From: Antedon bifida
Taxonomy: Eukaryota; Echinodermata; Crinoidea; Comatulida; Antedonidae
NCBI GenBank assembly: GCA_963402885.1
Contig: OY727095.1
Span: 12,405,001-12,469,000, forward strand
Length of the DNA: 64,000 nt
Direction: 5' to 3'
Each line of letters begins with the position of its first letter. Position 1 is the first letter of the stretch. The position numbers and the translations under genes were made by a program. The notes below the pieces were generated by a model. That model was not told the origin of the DNA. It worked only from the letters and a program-made list of their open reading frames with translations, and did no database searches. Positions 1 to 13,992 of this stretch are shown here, piece after piece.

Positions 1-1500
1 TAAATGAATTGTGTTATACTGACATATTAGTATAAATTTTGATTAAATGTACGCATTTTTATTTTATTATTTTTATTGTACTGTTAATATCTCGGAATAA
101 TTTATTTATTAATAGGCTCCTAAACATAAAATACTGAATATGGAAAAATGGTATAATAAAAATAAAGGTAAAAACAAATAAAATACCCAAGTTCTATTTA
201 GAGTGCTATTGTTGAACATTGTCATGATTTACAGTGTGTGTAGAAAAAATGTTTTTACAAGGAACTATTATTGTCTTTCATTATTAATTTATAGTAACTT
301 CCTGGTTGTGTTTTCAATTTTACACCTTTTACAGACATAGATTGACCTCATAAAATTATAGACCTTGTAGCAGGGGGAGGGTAGCCAAATACTCTACTCA
401 GCTTATCATCATGGCGAAATGCCCTCAAATGAGATACCCTTTGTCATTCAGCACAAAAGAAATTATGTATGCGTTCAATCTAATGAATCCTTAAATTAGT
501 ATTTTTTCTTGCATAAAATGTTATTTTTGTTGTTGATTTTATTATTAGTTTCATGTTATTGATGATAGTTTGTAGATATCATATTGGTTTGTTTATTTGT
601 CTGCAATTATACTGTGTAGTGTAGACATAATCAATTAACTGAATCACCAAGCAGGGGTTATCCCTATACTTTGCCTGCTGGCATATTGGTGTGAAATGGT
701 TTGTTTGGGCCTAGCTCAGAGGATAATTGTTCATTTTGTTGCTCAATATTATTGAATTTGTTGATAATTCAGTAGAAGTCAATCATTCTGTATCATCAAG
801 TTTATGATTAACAGTGATATAGTTGCTCGTTGCAATAACATGTTAAATTAATGTTGGAAATCTACCATCATTTAGTGTTGTTTACAAAATGGTATGACTA
901 CAGTACATGAAATTTAAATTAATTTTCTCTTACAGTTTTGCGGTAAATATTTGTAATGATTTTGAGGAAATACTAAAAATAAATAAGTTAAAATTGGTTT
1001 ATTTAATTAAGGTCTTTTGTTAAAATGTGACCTGGTGCTGAATACATCTGCTACTAGTATTTAATTTTGCTAGGTTACTGTATTTTGTGAATATATAATT
1101 TCTTTTGTGTTATTTAACAATAGGAGTTTTCGTTAAGGCCATGTTGTCATGGTAATGGATGTTTTTATTGTACCTTCTAGGATAGTATACAGTAGTTCAT
1201 ACATTACTGTGTAATATTTGATTTTTTTTCAAAAAAAAGTCTTAATTTAAATTTGTAAAATCCCTTATGTTTATAATACTGTATATTTGAGACAATGCGA
1301 AATGATGATCTATAGTGACATGCACAAATTTAATCCTTTAAAAGAATAACAATAATGTTCAATAATCCTCTTATGTTTGTGGTTTTTAAAATTTCATTTT
1401 AATTAATTGTCGTTGTTTGACATGATCACACATTAAAGTTGACCAAGACTAACTTGTATTGTACAGTAAGGACTAAAATTACAAGCTGTTGATACTTGCT
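1..1500. other. non-coding stretch, nothing recognised
   Basis: AT-rich sequence with no convincing exon, RNA gene or repeat on either strand. It may be an intron or 5' flank of the corepressor gene whose first visible exon is at 14831. Confidence 0.5.
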
Positions 1501-1554
1501 CCAAAATTGAGGAATAGACAGCCTATTGGGTGGGTTGGGAGGGGGGGGAGGGGG

Positions 1555-1760
1555 GGGCACTGAATTGCGGTGTGTACAACCCATACAACAAATTTCTTCT
1601 CCTCTAAAAGGTCCCTTCGCGTCGTACAGCTGCTCTTTTGTCTGTCCACAACGACAGAGGCTAAGATGGACCAGTACACCCTACTCTCCGAAAAATTAAC
1701 TGGGTTAAAAGTTCACACAAGCCAGATGTGTATGCACTTGTACTCAAGTTTTAAGTTAAA
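1555..1760 (+). repeat. SINE-like dispersed repeat (family D), fragment
   Basis: It shares blocks with 22318-22615, 37335-37575, 41390-41660 and 43070-43260: a 'ccacaacgacag(a/g)ggct' start, 'gaccagtacacc', 'ctactct..cgaaa' and 'gccagatgtgtac'. The short open frames here on both strands are explained by this repeat. The family has no visible protein-coding capacity. Confidence 0.6.
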
Positions 1761-2537
1761 TTTCACCCTTCATCTTCTTTACACTGTTTGTTGTAAAGCT
1801 ATTTTGTATTGCTTTAAAATAGACTAAAGAGGTTTACATTACAATGAAAAAAAAATGGTTTAATCGTTCATGGCCTTTAAAAATGTTCCGCAGCCTAAAT
1901 TTAAGCCAAATTTATGGCTTTGAAACCTACTAGATAGAGGTATACAGGGACACCCACATTTAAAGTCTTTCACCCAACTAAAACTGCTGTACTGTATATT
2001 CCATGCCTAAAATTTGAACACACTACCAATTTAAAAAGAAAAAGTACTATTTTATTTTTACACCCATGCTTGTTGACACTGTATTGTATCCCTGCTGAAC
2101 CTTTTAATATTCATTAGTTTTGACTAGATAAACAGTCACATAAATTAGATAAAGATAATAATATTAATAATAATATACAGATTGACAGTATTTAAAATAT
2201 AGATTGTCATGACAGTCTCTAGAAATTGTGTCTGCAATTATGAAACCTTTTTGTACAATGATGAGTATCATGTGCAATACACAGCCCTATATCTCCATAA
2301 CCTTTTAGTGATTCCCGACAATAACTGTGATATTTTTTTTATCTATGCTGTTGCGTGCCTGATTTTTAAAATGTGGTGTTATAGCTAGAGGAGTGCATTT
2401 AGTGGTGTACATGATTACAATTGATGACAACTAATCGAGTGATGGAATATTAGAATCGATGATGACTTCTATTCTCTGCTCCCTGCTTATCACCATTGGC
2501 CAATGGGATTTGTTCTATCCTTGTCATATGATTAGTT

Positions 2538-2904
2538 TTTTACTCTACAAATCAATAATGATTTTTTTGGGAGATTTTTTTAATTTTATTTTATAAATTG
2601 TTGTGATGTACAGTTCATTAGCAGATCAATATGCCATATAAAACCAGTGAACCATAACTTTTACTCTACAAATCAATAATGATTTTTTAGGGATTTTTTA
2701 ATTTTATTTATAAATATAAATTGTTGTGATGTACAGTTCATCAGCAGATCAATATGCCATATAAAACCAGTGAACCATAACTTTTACTCTACAAATAAAT
2801 AATGATTTTTTAGGGATTTTTTATTTTATTTATAAATATAAATTGTTGTGATGTACCTGGTTGATTCAGATCAATATGCCATATAAAACCAGTGAACCAT
2901 AACT
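2538..2904. repeat. three tandem copies of a ~122-bp block
   Basis: The block beginning 'ttactctacaaat' and ending 'aaaccagtgaaccataac' occurs three times, starting near 2538, 2659 and 2782. The copies differ by few substitutions and small gaps, so the triplication looks recent. I see no coding potential. Confidence 0.85.
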
Positions 2905-4540
2905 TTGATTACATCATTTTTGAATTGCATACTGTACAGTAGAAGTTGTAGAAATATTAAATCTCTTTGTTACTTTACACTAATATGCAATAAACTTTTA
3001 TTTAGAAATATACAAAGTGAATATACACTATCACTGTAGAATCCTTACTGTAGGGTAGGCAAGACATTTCACATGAACGTGTACAACATTTAAATTACTG
3101 TAGACAGTTTACAGTAGTTTTATCATCTCAAGAATAGTGACTGCAAATGCTAAGCAATCAAAGTTAATCAACTTTGTCTATTTCGTGCCTAGCTTACCTG
3201 GGTAAACCGACAATAGCCCATGCTCTCCAGAGGGAGGGCTTAGATATGAAAAGTAAAAAGTTCCATACCATAATGGACTAGTCCTCAACCATGCCCTCAT
3301 GTGGGGATGTTCCAGCGTACCACTGTCATCATTTTGCTTACTTGACTGTGAGGACAGCGGAGGATAAACGGTGGCAGGTAAATGGCACTCATAGACTACA
3401 AACACCACCATTGGTTTGTGTAATTTCAATTTAAAAGGAAAAATTCATTATCGTTGTGCAAGCCTGAACGATGGGTTGCTAACATTTTGACAGCATACTA
3501 TTAACATTTTGTAAGCTAAATTAAAGTTACCATTATTAAAACAAAATACCATTAAAAAAAAAAACAAGCAACATTCAGCTTGCTTGCCTCATACAACTAA
3601 CAACGATAATAATAATATGAATCTATTATAGAGGTTAGCACAACATAACATACATTGTATGCACAACATTGTTTGAATCGGCATTAAATTTAATTGTATT
3701 GCTTACTATCAACATTATTAGGACGAGGTCAGTTTAACGATAAATTACATTTTGCGATAATATCATGTAAGATAAATTATTATTAGTGAAGGGGTGACCT
3801 AGTTGTTACACAAGCCACGATTTATGTACTCTCTTCGCAGAAAATACAGCATACTTTAGTACTGTATGTATAGCAAAATTTTACTCTAGGTTCTTCTAAT
3901 AATTAATTTTCACCTTGCACATACAGTACATTACCTAGCCTCTTACAGTATTAACTATACCTTGGCTATTACATCATAATTTTTTTTTCTAAGAAGATTA
4001 GCATTGCTTGGTCTGAATATTTCTTATTAAAGCACCTTAGTTTGATGTTTGTATGCATAATACAGTGCGTACTATAGTAATGCATATTGCATTTTCTAAA
4101 ATTATTACCCCTCTCTCTTCCCGCCCCTCCCTATATTTCAAGTTCAAGCCGACGCAACTCAAAATGCTAGACAGTACATGACTATGCCCATCATATCACC
4201 CATGATTCATGCAAAAACTTAAAGAAACAAATTAATGTTGGCACTGTGTGACTATCAGATAGCCCTTCTGTAGACCTATTTAAAGTAACAACATCCTATA
4301 CTGACCCTTGTTTGCAAGTCCAAATAAAACGCTTTTTTTATTTCTATATTAAATACATTTTCATTGTTAAACCCAGCAATTACTCAATATATTTATTGTG
4401 TTAATTATTGGTGTTTTAACAGTAACTCCAAATTCTTTATTTGTTTTGTTTCAAGAACAAAAAGCCTTTATTTATTGTGTTGGTTGAAGCCATTGTACCT
4501 CCTCAACACATTGTTTACCATTCCTATTCTTACAGAAGTC
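2905..4540. other. non-coding stretch
   Basis: AT-rich, with no supported exon or repeat. A short minus-strand open frame at 3178-3429 lacks homology that I recognise and has no exon-like context. Confidence 0.45.
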
Positions 4541-4645
4541 TTTACTTACTGATGAAGGGCTAGTGTTGCCCGAAAGCTCTGCTAACTTTTCTGGCTGTTT
4601 TACTTTATCTTTTTGATTTAGCTTTTCGCTTTTTTTTTTGTATCT
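4540..4645 (+). repeat. dispersed repeat fragment interrupted by the 2.44-kb element
   Basis: The 'gggctagtgttgcccgaaa' and 'ctggctgtttta' blocks recur in diverged form at 55190-55350. The fragment resumes after 7085 with 'ctccattgagat', so the element at 4646-7085 appears to have inserted into this older repeat. Confidence 0.6.
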
Positions 4646-7085
4646 GGGGCATTCCACAGTATTTGGTCCGTGGGTTTAAAAATTTCATTTACTGATTTTG
4701 ATGTAACTCTTGGCCATTTCTTAAAGTAGACATGTTGAAGTTTATTAAATAACATTTTTTTTATTTTTCTGATATTGATTTTTTAAGTTATTGAATATTA
4801 AATATGAAAAAGTCATATTTGGCGTTACGGACGGGACATTTTTAATCCTATTTATTTCATAAACTATGCATCTTATTACTGTTTTTTCAACAGATATAGT
4901 TACTTTATGTCTCAATAATACATAATCAAGTATTTAATTAAAATTTTGTTGTTTATTAATTTCATACATCCATTTCAAATTCATAAATGTCCCGTCCGCG
5001 ACGTTTTAGGCGGTTTTTTTACATTTATTTTAAAAGTAATGATGCAAAAATCTTGATATTTCATTTTCTCCTCCTGAGAACTATATCTCATTATATTATG
5101 AACAAATTTTTTGAAAATTTTAGATTTTGATGAAAATATCATATTTCAAAAATATATTGTTACGGACGGGACATTTTTGTTACGGACGGGACGTATCATT
5201 TAAATCCTAATTATTTCACAAACCATGCATCTTTTAAAAAAATTTTTGCCAGATATAGTTACTCTATGTCCCTATTGTACATATTCAAGCATTTTATAAC
5301 ATATTTTGTTTATTAAATTTCATATATACATTTCAAAATTCATAATTGTCCCATCCGCGACATTTTAATAGTAGTTTTATGGTGTTTTTTACATTTCAGT
5401 TAAAAGTATTGATACCACAATTTAATATTTTGTTTTCTCCTTTTAAAACTATATGCAATACATTATAAACAAATATTTTGAAACTTTTGGTGAAAATATC
5501 ATATTCAAAAATATATTGATGACATTTTTCGTAGGCACGGGACAGACATTTTTGTTAAGGACGGGACATATCATTTAAATCCTTTTTATTTCATAATAAA
5601 ACCATGCATCTTGTTAACATTTTTGCCCATAAATATACTGCAGTTACTTTTTTTTTAAAGTAAGCTCCAATTATTCATAATATTAAAATTGTTTATTAAT
5701 TTCATACTTGCATTTCAAAATTCATAATTGTTACTTCTGAGACATTTCGATTGGGGGTTTTTCCTCACTTGTGAAGTAATGGCTTTAAAATTGTTATTTA
5801 ATTCCTAATTTTAAATCTTAATTTTCAACTCCTAAGGATATTAAATTGCAATAGATTTAAACAAGTTTTTTAAAACTTGTATTTTTTTATTAAAAAAACA
5901 TTACTATCAAAATTTATTGAATGTTACGGATGGGACATTTTTTTAATGGATGTGATGACAATACTGTAGGAATTAAAAAGTGTTTTTGTACTGTAGGCTG
6001 AAAAGTACTGTACAAAGGTGTTAACTGTTGTTTATTAATCACAAAACATTGTGGTCTGTATTTAAAACAACAACCCACAAAAGAACAATACCTAAATCCA
6101 AAACAACATGACCAGTATGAATGGGAGTATTGGGTGCGGTCATCGCTTTGTAGATTTCATTCTTTGGTGAATTTGCAACCAAAAACCTTTTATAAATCAG
6201 ATACTAAATAATTAAGATTGAATTTTAATAGAAGTAGGCCTACAGTTATTAAATCCAAGAAAGGATAGAAGGGCAAGGAAATTTCAGATGCAACTTGGAT
6301 CCACTATTCACTAAAACAAATTCAGACGTCAAACGCCAACGCCAATTTTTAAAGATTCGCCTTAAATGTGTTAATATCTTGAAGTCTCGTTTAATATGCC
6401 AAGCATAACTTTTATATTAGTGTAAATAAATATTTTGATAACATTTTACAATATTGCTTCTCGTTATAACTTTTCGAATAATTAATTTTATAAATAATAT
6501 TTCATATTTATGAATTTTAATATTTTCACTTGACATAAACTTTTAAACAGTGTTTCAAAGGTTGAATTATATTTTGACTTGTAAATAAAAGATTACATTG
6601 ATGTAAAAAACTTATTTTTAAATTTTTTTAATAGCAAAATTATACCATTTTTTAACGTGGACAAAGTTGTCCTGTCCGCGACGTTAGAAATGTCCCGTCC
6701 GTAACGACATATAAATCATATTTATTAATAAATTTTCAGTTCAAATTTTATAATTAACATTCAGTTATCTAAAACAACTATCTGGCAACATAATAATACA
6801 AAACAAATTTTAAAATCTCTTTTAAATGAGGAGAAATATTACAATACGTAAACCTTCTCAAAAGTCATGTCCATTTGCCGTCCCATCCGCGACGCATACA
6901 ATTTTCATAATAAAAATTTTTTTGTACAGTCTTTTTTCTTTTTTTGACTTTCATAATAAACATTGGCCATATATGTATACATTTATTCTACTTTGAATCT
7001 TGTATTCTTTTTTATTTCTAAGATATGTCTAGTTATATTCTCAAAAATGTCCCGTCCGTAACAAAAAAATACTGTGGAATGCCCC
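4646..7085. mobile_element. 2.44-kb non-autonomous inverted-repeat element with internal GGACGGGACA motifs
   Basis: Both ends carry the identical 19-bp inverted repeat GGGGCATTCCACAGTATTT (4646-4664 and, inverted, 7067-7085). ATCT directly flanks each end (4642-4645 and 7086-7089), consistent with a short target-site duplication. Inside there is no long open frame. The words 'ttacggacgggacattttt' or diverged forms recur about ten times in both orientations (for example 4824, 5160, 5179 and 5923 forward; 4987, 6663, 6687 and 7047 inverted). These are almost the only CpG-bearing words in an AT-rich body. The superfamily is not assignable from the ends alone. Confidence 0.8.
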
Positions 7086-8845
7086 ATCTCCATTGAGATC
7101 CCACAGCATTGTCATTTTTTCAGTATTTTGCCTTTGGATTTATATATTCAATCATTAAAATCTATTCATAATTCTTACCCTGCAGATGTAATTAATGTAA
7201 AGAGTTTAGCTAATTATTTCTATTTATCAAATGAACAGTAATACTATTGTTCAATTTGCTTAAATAACTATGAATCTCTGTCACAAAATAAAGACCATAA
7301 TCATAGTTAAAAAAGCACAATTGGGTATAAAAGTTGAGTGGCCAAGTGGTTACTGTCAAGGTAATGGCTCTGCAGCGATGAGCACTGCAACACATAGACA
7401 TAAAATCAGCGCTTGTTTCAGACTGTTCTCCATCAGTAGATAACAACATAAAATGGAGGTCCAGTGTACATAGCTTGTGTGCACTCTAAGACGATGGGGT
7501 TACTGTACCTTGGTGTCAAATTTAGCCCCTATTCCAGCTGTTTTATAATGCCAATCCCAGTAGGCCTAGAGCTTTGTTTGATCAACAATTATAACATACA
7601 GTTTATCTACTGTAGTAGTCTAAAGGTGTAGAGCAACCAAATGTGGTTTCAGAGAGCACTGATACAATAACATCATATTGAAAAGGAACACAACTTTGAA
7701 GAGAGCTTTTGATTTGCAACGCCTAAACTACTGTACATCATGCATGCAGGGATATTGCGACGTGTCATCCCCCCCCCCCCCCCCCCGTATACAGTTTTGG
7801 TGGTTTCTACAGTAGGTCCATTTGATGACCAACGACACATTATACCAGACCTACAGTAGTTACTGTAGGTCGTTGTTCTTCCCAATATTAAAAGCTCCCT
7901 AATATTTAGATTGAATTTAATGAATGGCACTGGGTACTAGAGGTCAGGTCAACAATATATTGACCAATGACATTACAGATAATCTGATTAATAGATGATA
8001 GTGAGAAAGAAGTTTTGGAGACAACAGACAAATTCACTTTTTAATATCATATCATGCTAATCTATTAATACTGATCACATGACCATCTTAAACCAGTCAA
8101 AGATATTAACTTAAGATTTGTGGAATCAAAACATGTTTTTATGTAATCAGTGAGTCAACAGTAGCTAAGTATGGTAAAACCTCATCACTACGACGACGAC
8201 GTGTCACATACAGTAGTGAATGTCGGCAAACTTGACCTTGTTCCTACATATTTTACATCATATAATTTAGCATTTATAATAATATGTAAACTATTTTTAG
8301 ATCTTTTTAAAATCATGGTGATGCCATTTAGATTTGATATTATGGAACCCTACAGTATAGAGTAAATTATAATACTGGCAGTGTTGTGCTGTTATCATCA
8401 TTATCATGTTATTCATTCAAAATTTAAATTATAGATAGTTTTTGTCAATTTTTCAATATATGTTGTTCACAGTTACATTCTTCTGAAGAAATATAAAAAG
8501 TGATACAGTCTTCTAGCTACAGCAGGAGATCTCCATGAAGCAATGAAAGACTATATAATAACTATTCTGTAGATCATTGTCAATAAATCTTTACTGCCAA
8601 TTGGTACTTGGCCATTACAGATAAGTTTATTTTTAACTGACCCATCTGGCCAGTAAAACCCATTTAGTCCATCTTTTGTTTATTTTTCAAATACAAAAAT
8701 ACAAAAAGATGAGAGCAGGAGGATAACCCTACAGAAGCTCTAGAGTTTGTTTCCATTATGAGTCACGTCTCCATGTTGAGTGTTAATACTACAGTAGGAG
8801 TAACTGTAATGTGCATGCAGGTGTTTAAAATGCAGGTGTTTAAAG
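7086..8845. other. non-coding stretch with an 18-C homopolymer
   Basis: No supported exon. A run of C is present at about 7770-7787. The open frame crossing it on the minus strand is poly-glycine from that run and is not a gene. The first ~60 bp continue the older repeat interrupted by the upstream element. Confidence 0.45.
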
Positions 8846-9240
8846 ATGCCTAACCCAAAATTAATGCAAAATTGTTTGCACCAGATGAAGATTACTTGCA
8901 TAGTGATTTTATTTATTTATTTATATATATTTTATTTCATACAAACTGGCAAACAGGTTTTATGGAGTCAATGTATGTTTTGTATAATTGTATTATCTCT
9001 CTGGAAAATAAATAATGAACTTAAGTATCCATGTGCTTTATAGAAAGTTATGGAATAATTTACCTAATAATGTGCATATACTGTAGCTCCAAGTGTACAA
9101 TGCTTTAAAAAGTTGTTAAAAAGTTCTCTTTTCTAAGGAATAATTTAGATTTGTCCTTATATACTGCTCTAATTAATGTACAGCGCTTTGGTGTTTTTGG
9201 AAAATCGCTTTATAAATCTATATAGTATAGTATAGTAAAT
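8846..9240 (+). repeat. probable retroelement tail
   Basis: The end, with 'cagcgctttggtg', 'cgctttataaat' and a run of 'tatag' units, resembles the 3' tails of common animal SINEs/LINEs ('..gcgctttataaat' plus a simple repeat). A shorter relative is at 39480-39540. The body is too diverged to classify. Confidence 0.4.
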
Positions 9241-11329
9241 CTACCTTTTTGGAATCCACAAGGAGTTTGGTTAAAAACTGTTTTTAATTTTAAATATAAA
9301 TGTATCAGTATAACCAATGATTTAAATGTTATAATAGATTAAAGCATTTCAATTGATCAGTTATATTAAATTAAAATTAATTATTGTAAATTTGAATATT
9401 TATAAATGGCCCATTCTTCTTTGATAAAACATCAAATTATTCATTTTAGAAAGTCATTTAAGTAAATGTCTACTCAGTTTAAAGCCTACCAAATGCCAAA
9501 GGCCATAGGCCACACATTCATTTTTCTAATGGATATTAAGAAATATCTGATTGATGATAACTTGGTCATGAAATTGCAGTTTTCGTTTTCGTTTACAACC
9601 CAAGATGGAATTATCAACGACAATTATTTTGATTGATAGTTTCGTAAAAGGCTTATATCGTACTTGACAACAAGAGTGATTCGTACAATTTATATGATAG
9701 CAAAAATGTTCTTGCCGATATAAGGAAAGTTGTAATTAGAAACAAATTGTGTATAATCCTTATATCATATGTGACCCCCAAAATTTGAGAGTGACTCAGA
9801 TAAGCAGGAATCTCCACCCTTTCCTTGCGGGCCTTCTCGCAGGTTCACGATATAACCGACAGGATGCCCAATGAAGAGGGCAGACCGTTTTATATCATGT
9901 TAATGTGACAAAACACAATCAATTTTTGTGACCTTGTTTACTATTATAACAAATGAAATATTTATATTGTTTTTAAAACAATATTTATATTGGATAATAT
10001 ATTACAACAGGATTCGCATTGTTGTTGCCGTTGTGGTAGTCAAACATCCTCTCAGATAGTGTTGTTTGATGTCACATACAGTACTTACCATTTTACCAAG
10101 TTTTCTTTATTAAAATGAATTCTTAAAACATTATGGGTGGAATCTCCTTTAGAATACTGTACTTTTGCATGATCAAGGATGTATATTATTATTTGGTATA
10201 AATTACATAATCATTTGCAGTAAATTTAATCGAAAAGACAAAATGAGAGTTGTTTCTCGATTTGTCTTATTTGAAGCACATTGATCATTGGTGAGTCTTT
10301 TACAGGAAATGGGGGTCTCCCTATGGGGTTTGCAATAGGGCTTTTAGTCAATTCACACATCCTTTCGCACTCAAAACTTGTATGTAAACAGTCTCCAGAG
10401 ATTAAAGCGTTTTATTAGCAAAAAGCCAAAGACCTCTCGTATTATTTTGACTTTTCTTTTTAATTCTTTGCTTTTTATTTTGATCTTTTTTGCACAGTAC
10501 AAATTGAAATTACCAACAACTGTAGTGTTCTTGTTGTTGTACTGTTTACATTGAAATTAAAATGTGTGTATTTTGTATAAAACCTCTCAATTTATAAATG
10601 TAGAAAATGGATTATTAATAATCCTAATAACAGTAAACATTTGCAGTGTATTATTGGTCCAGTATGTGTGATTTCCTATGTTTTAGTTTAACAATTTATC
10701 ATAACAAGTTAATTTAAATTCATTAAAAATAATTAGTTAATGCCTTTTGGTATTGTTAAATTGGTAGTTGGTGAAGATAATTCAGTAATTTGATTTTATT
10801 TCAATATTTTTCCTTTTTTTAAAAATTCTGTATATTGATTTTAGTTCAATACAGTATTTCTTTTCATCAACATTTGATCTGTGAGTAAATATAATTTGTT
10901 GTCATTAATATTAGTTCTGTCTCTCACATACAATTGAACTAGGGACTTGTAGTTCATGCATGCTCTCTAGACATTCACCATTACTACATATTTGATTTAT
11001 AGGTTCGTCAATACATGCTAGGAATTCTTTAAACTTTAAAGAGGCACTTGTGTTTGATTGTATCATTTTGATGTAATTCTAGCTATGACAATGAGAACAT
11101 AATGTTACCTTTGTTTGCCGTTGAACCTTTAAACAAAATGATATACAGCAGTAGTAAAAATATTAAATGTTAATGCATGGAATTGCCAATATTGAATTTA
11201 CTATGACGATTTATTTTTACTTGCACAATGTTAACTATAAGTTTAACTGTATACAGTTTTTAATAAAGTATCTCTAGATAAGAAAGTTCATTTACTAAAC
11301 CTATAGTAACTTGTATTAAGTAGAGTTAT
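9241..11329. other. non-coding stretch
   Basis: AT-rich with no clear exon. The 9775-9895 segment is less AT-rich than its surroundings but shows no open frame with splice sites that I can defend. Confidence 0.4.
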
Positions 11330-12260
11330 ACTACTATTACTAAGTACCCTATAGTGTGCAGTGTAAGTAATAAGTCTACACTACCCTACTGTATAGTGTG
11401 CAGTATTTGAGTAAGAAAGTCCATGCTACCCTATAGTGCAATATTTGAGTAAGTAATAAGTCCATGCTACCCTACAGTATAGTGAAGTATTTGAGTAAGT
11501 AATAAGTCCATGCTACCCTATAGTGCAATATTTGAGTAAGTAATAAGTCCATGCTACCCTACAGTATAGTGAAGTATTTGAGTAAGTAATAAGTCCATGC
11601 TACCCTACAGTATAGTGAAGTATTTGAGTAAGTAATAAGTCCATGCTACCCTATAGTGCAATATTTGAGTAAGTAATAAGTCCATGCTACCTTGCAGTAT
11701 AGTGAAGTATTTGAGTAAGTAATAAGTCCATGCTACCCTACAGTATAGTGAAGTATTTGAGTAAGTAATAAGTCCATGCTACCCTATAGTGCAATATTTG
11801 AGTAAGTAATAAGTCCATGCTACCTTGCAGTATAGTGAAGTATTTGAGTAAGTAATAAGTCCATGCTACCCTACTGTATAGTGTGCAGTATTTGAGTAAG
11901 TAATAATTCCATGCTACCCTACAGTATAGTGAAGTATTTGAGTAAGTAATAAGTCCATGCTACCCTATAGTGCACTATTTGAGTAATAAGTCCATGGTAC
12001 CTTACAGTATAGTGAAGTATTTGAGTAAGTAATAAGTCCATGGTACCCTACAGTATAGTGAAGTATTTATGTAAGTAATAAGTCCATGGTACCCTACAGT
12101 ACAGTAAGTGCAGTATTTGAGTAAGTAATAAGTCCTTGCTACTATACCCTAGTGCAGTATTTGAGTAAGTAATAAGTCTATACTACCCTATAGTGCAGTA
12201 TTTGGGTAAACTGTGTATTAAGTCAATACTATACTACCCTATAGCACTGTTTAAGTAAAG
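11330..12260. repeat. 46-47-bp tandem array, ~20 copies
   Basis: The unit contains 'gagtaagtaataagtcc', 'atgctaccct', then either 'acagtatagtgaagtattt' or 'atagtgcaatattt'. The two sub-types alternate in a partly regular order, which suggests expansion of dimers or trimers. The outer copies are the most diverged. No coding potential. Confidence 0.9.
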
Positions 12261-12299
12261 ATACGTTTATGCTACCCCTTCAATTACAGTATCAGTAAT

Positions 12300-12525
12300 T
12301 AATATGTGTATAAGAATAACATTGCAAATTAGCTTTAAAAATATCTAGAATTTTCTTTTGAAGGCAGGCTACAGTACAGTATATAATAATGGAGAGTGTG
12401 AGAAATAATAAGTTTTACCCCTTGTACATCAATTTAAAATATATTAATTGTGTGTGTGTAACAATAACATCCCAAATTAGCTTTAAAAATATCTAGAATT
12501 TTATTTTGAAGGCAGGCTATATTAT
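12300..12525. repeat. duplicated ~60-bp block
   Basis: 'aaattagctttaaaaatat' followed by 'ctagaatttt' and 'gaaggcaggcta' occurs at about 12327-12371 and again at about 12474-12519. It is a local direct duplication beside the tandem array. Confidence 0.7.
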
Positions 12526-13990
12526 ACTGGATAGTATAATTTTTTTTTGTATGTTTACTCATTCCGAAAACACCTACAGTACAACACCCTAAAAAGTACT
12601 CCTTTGCAGTCATTATTGGTTGAATGTTACTGTTTAATTAAGTTATAATAATTAAATTAAAACATGTTCAGTAGGTCATTGCTACTTAGACAATTGTAAA
12701 AAATAATACCATCGTTACCCTTGACCCCTGAGGGTCATTTGAGGACAGGAAGATGAACTGACGTATTTGCTATTTATTAAAATTCTAATAGTTATTACAG
12801 TTCCCCCCATGAGAATCTTATCTTTTCCGAAGACGACAAAAAATATGGTTAATTTTCCACTTTACGACTCTGTACCCTTTTCTATGGAATTACAAATTTT
12901 ATAATTTAAATTTCCTCCTTGAATGCTTATTATTTCCTTTTTGTCGTTTAAAACCAGAACAAAATTAAGAAAAAAACAATGAGAAGTTTTATGTATCCCT
13001 GAACTAAACATGGTGTCATTCTGTTCATTGTTTTCAAAGTGCGTTTTGTTTAATATGTAAAAAAAAAATAGTCAGAATTAGCAGAAACTTGGGGCAGATC
13101 ATGTATAGTTATAGTATTGATATTTACACTTAATCAAGGAGATAAACGTAATAACCCTAATTTGATAATGATAATGAAGAATAACTTCGAAAATATATAA
13201 TATTTTTTAACATTTTATTTACTATCAATTAAAATTAGTAAATGTCTCTTAAGACGTTTTATGTCATTCCGACATTACGCTTTCCATGATTTGTTTCCAT
13301 ATTTTATGTTTTGGGCAGGATGGTTTGTTATTGTGCTAAAGTCTATATTTTTTTCTTTTTTAAAATCTTTTTTTATTTGATTTATCCAGTTTTCTTAAAT
13401 ACTGTAAATGTTCTAAAATTTCTGTTCAATTTCTTTAACAATAGAAATTCTATCACTATACACACAATACTTGTTATTGTTTGATATCAATTTATTTTTA
13501 ATTTTCTCTTCTGTGGTTTGACATGCACATATTACACCTTAAGGTGATATTAATATTTCTCTAAATTTTAGTACTTGTCATATCATTGTCAGTCAGTCAT
13601 ATAATCTTGTTTATTCAGAAGCGTGTCCGTATAACATTTTGATGAAAGAGAAAAGAAAGTTATCAAAGGTATCAGTCCGCATATTATTCTTCTCGCCCGA
13701 ATGCCCGGTAGACTACAGTATATGATGTTATTATGTTAATATCAATGAAAAGCCTTTTCTCATAATAGTCATATGGCAAGCAAAACTTCTGTACCTATTT
13801 CAGCACAGTTCTGTCTTTTTTAGGTGGATTCATATGCTTTAAAATCTGAAATTCAAATAGGTGTCTTTAGGCTAAATTGATTGAGTGAGCATAAATCGCC
13901 TAATGCTGTATCCTCACTCACTTGTGCAACTTTTTGCTCACTTGTACAGTGTTGGAACTTCTCTTTATGTCATTCGTTCAGCAAGCCCTT
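12526..13990. other. non-coding stretch
   Basis: No supported exon, repeat or RNA gene seen. Confidence 0.4.
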
Positions 13991-13992
13991 AG

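Noticed and set aside
7673-7930. Gly-rich 85-codon minus-strand open frame
   Set aside because: The Gly run is a C homopolymer; no splice or homology support.
9775-9895. GC-richer patch as a possible 5' exon of the corepressor
   Set aside because: No open frame with a phase-1 donor and no similarity to the family N-terminus.
11330-12260. CRISPR-like array
   Set aside because: Units are contiguous with no unique spacers, and the surrounding DNA is animal genomic sequence.
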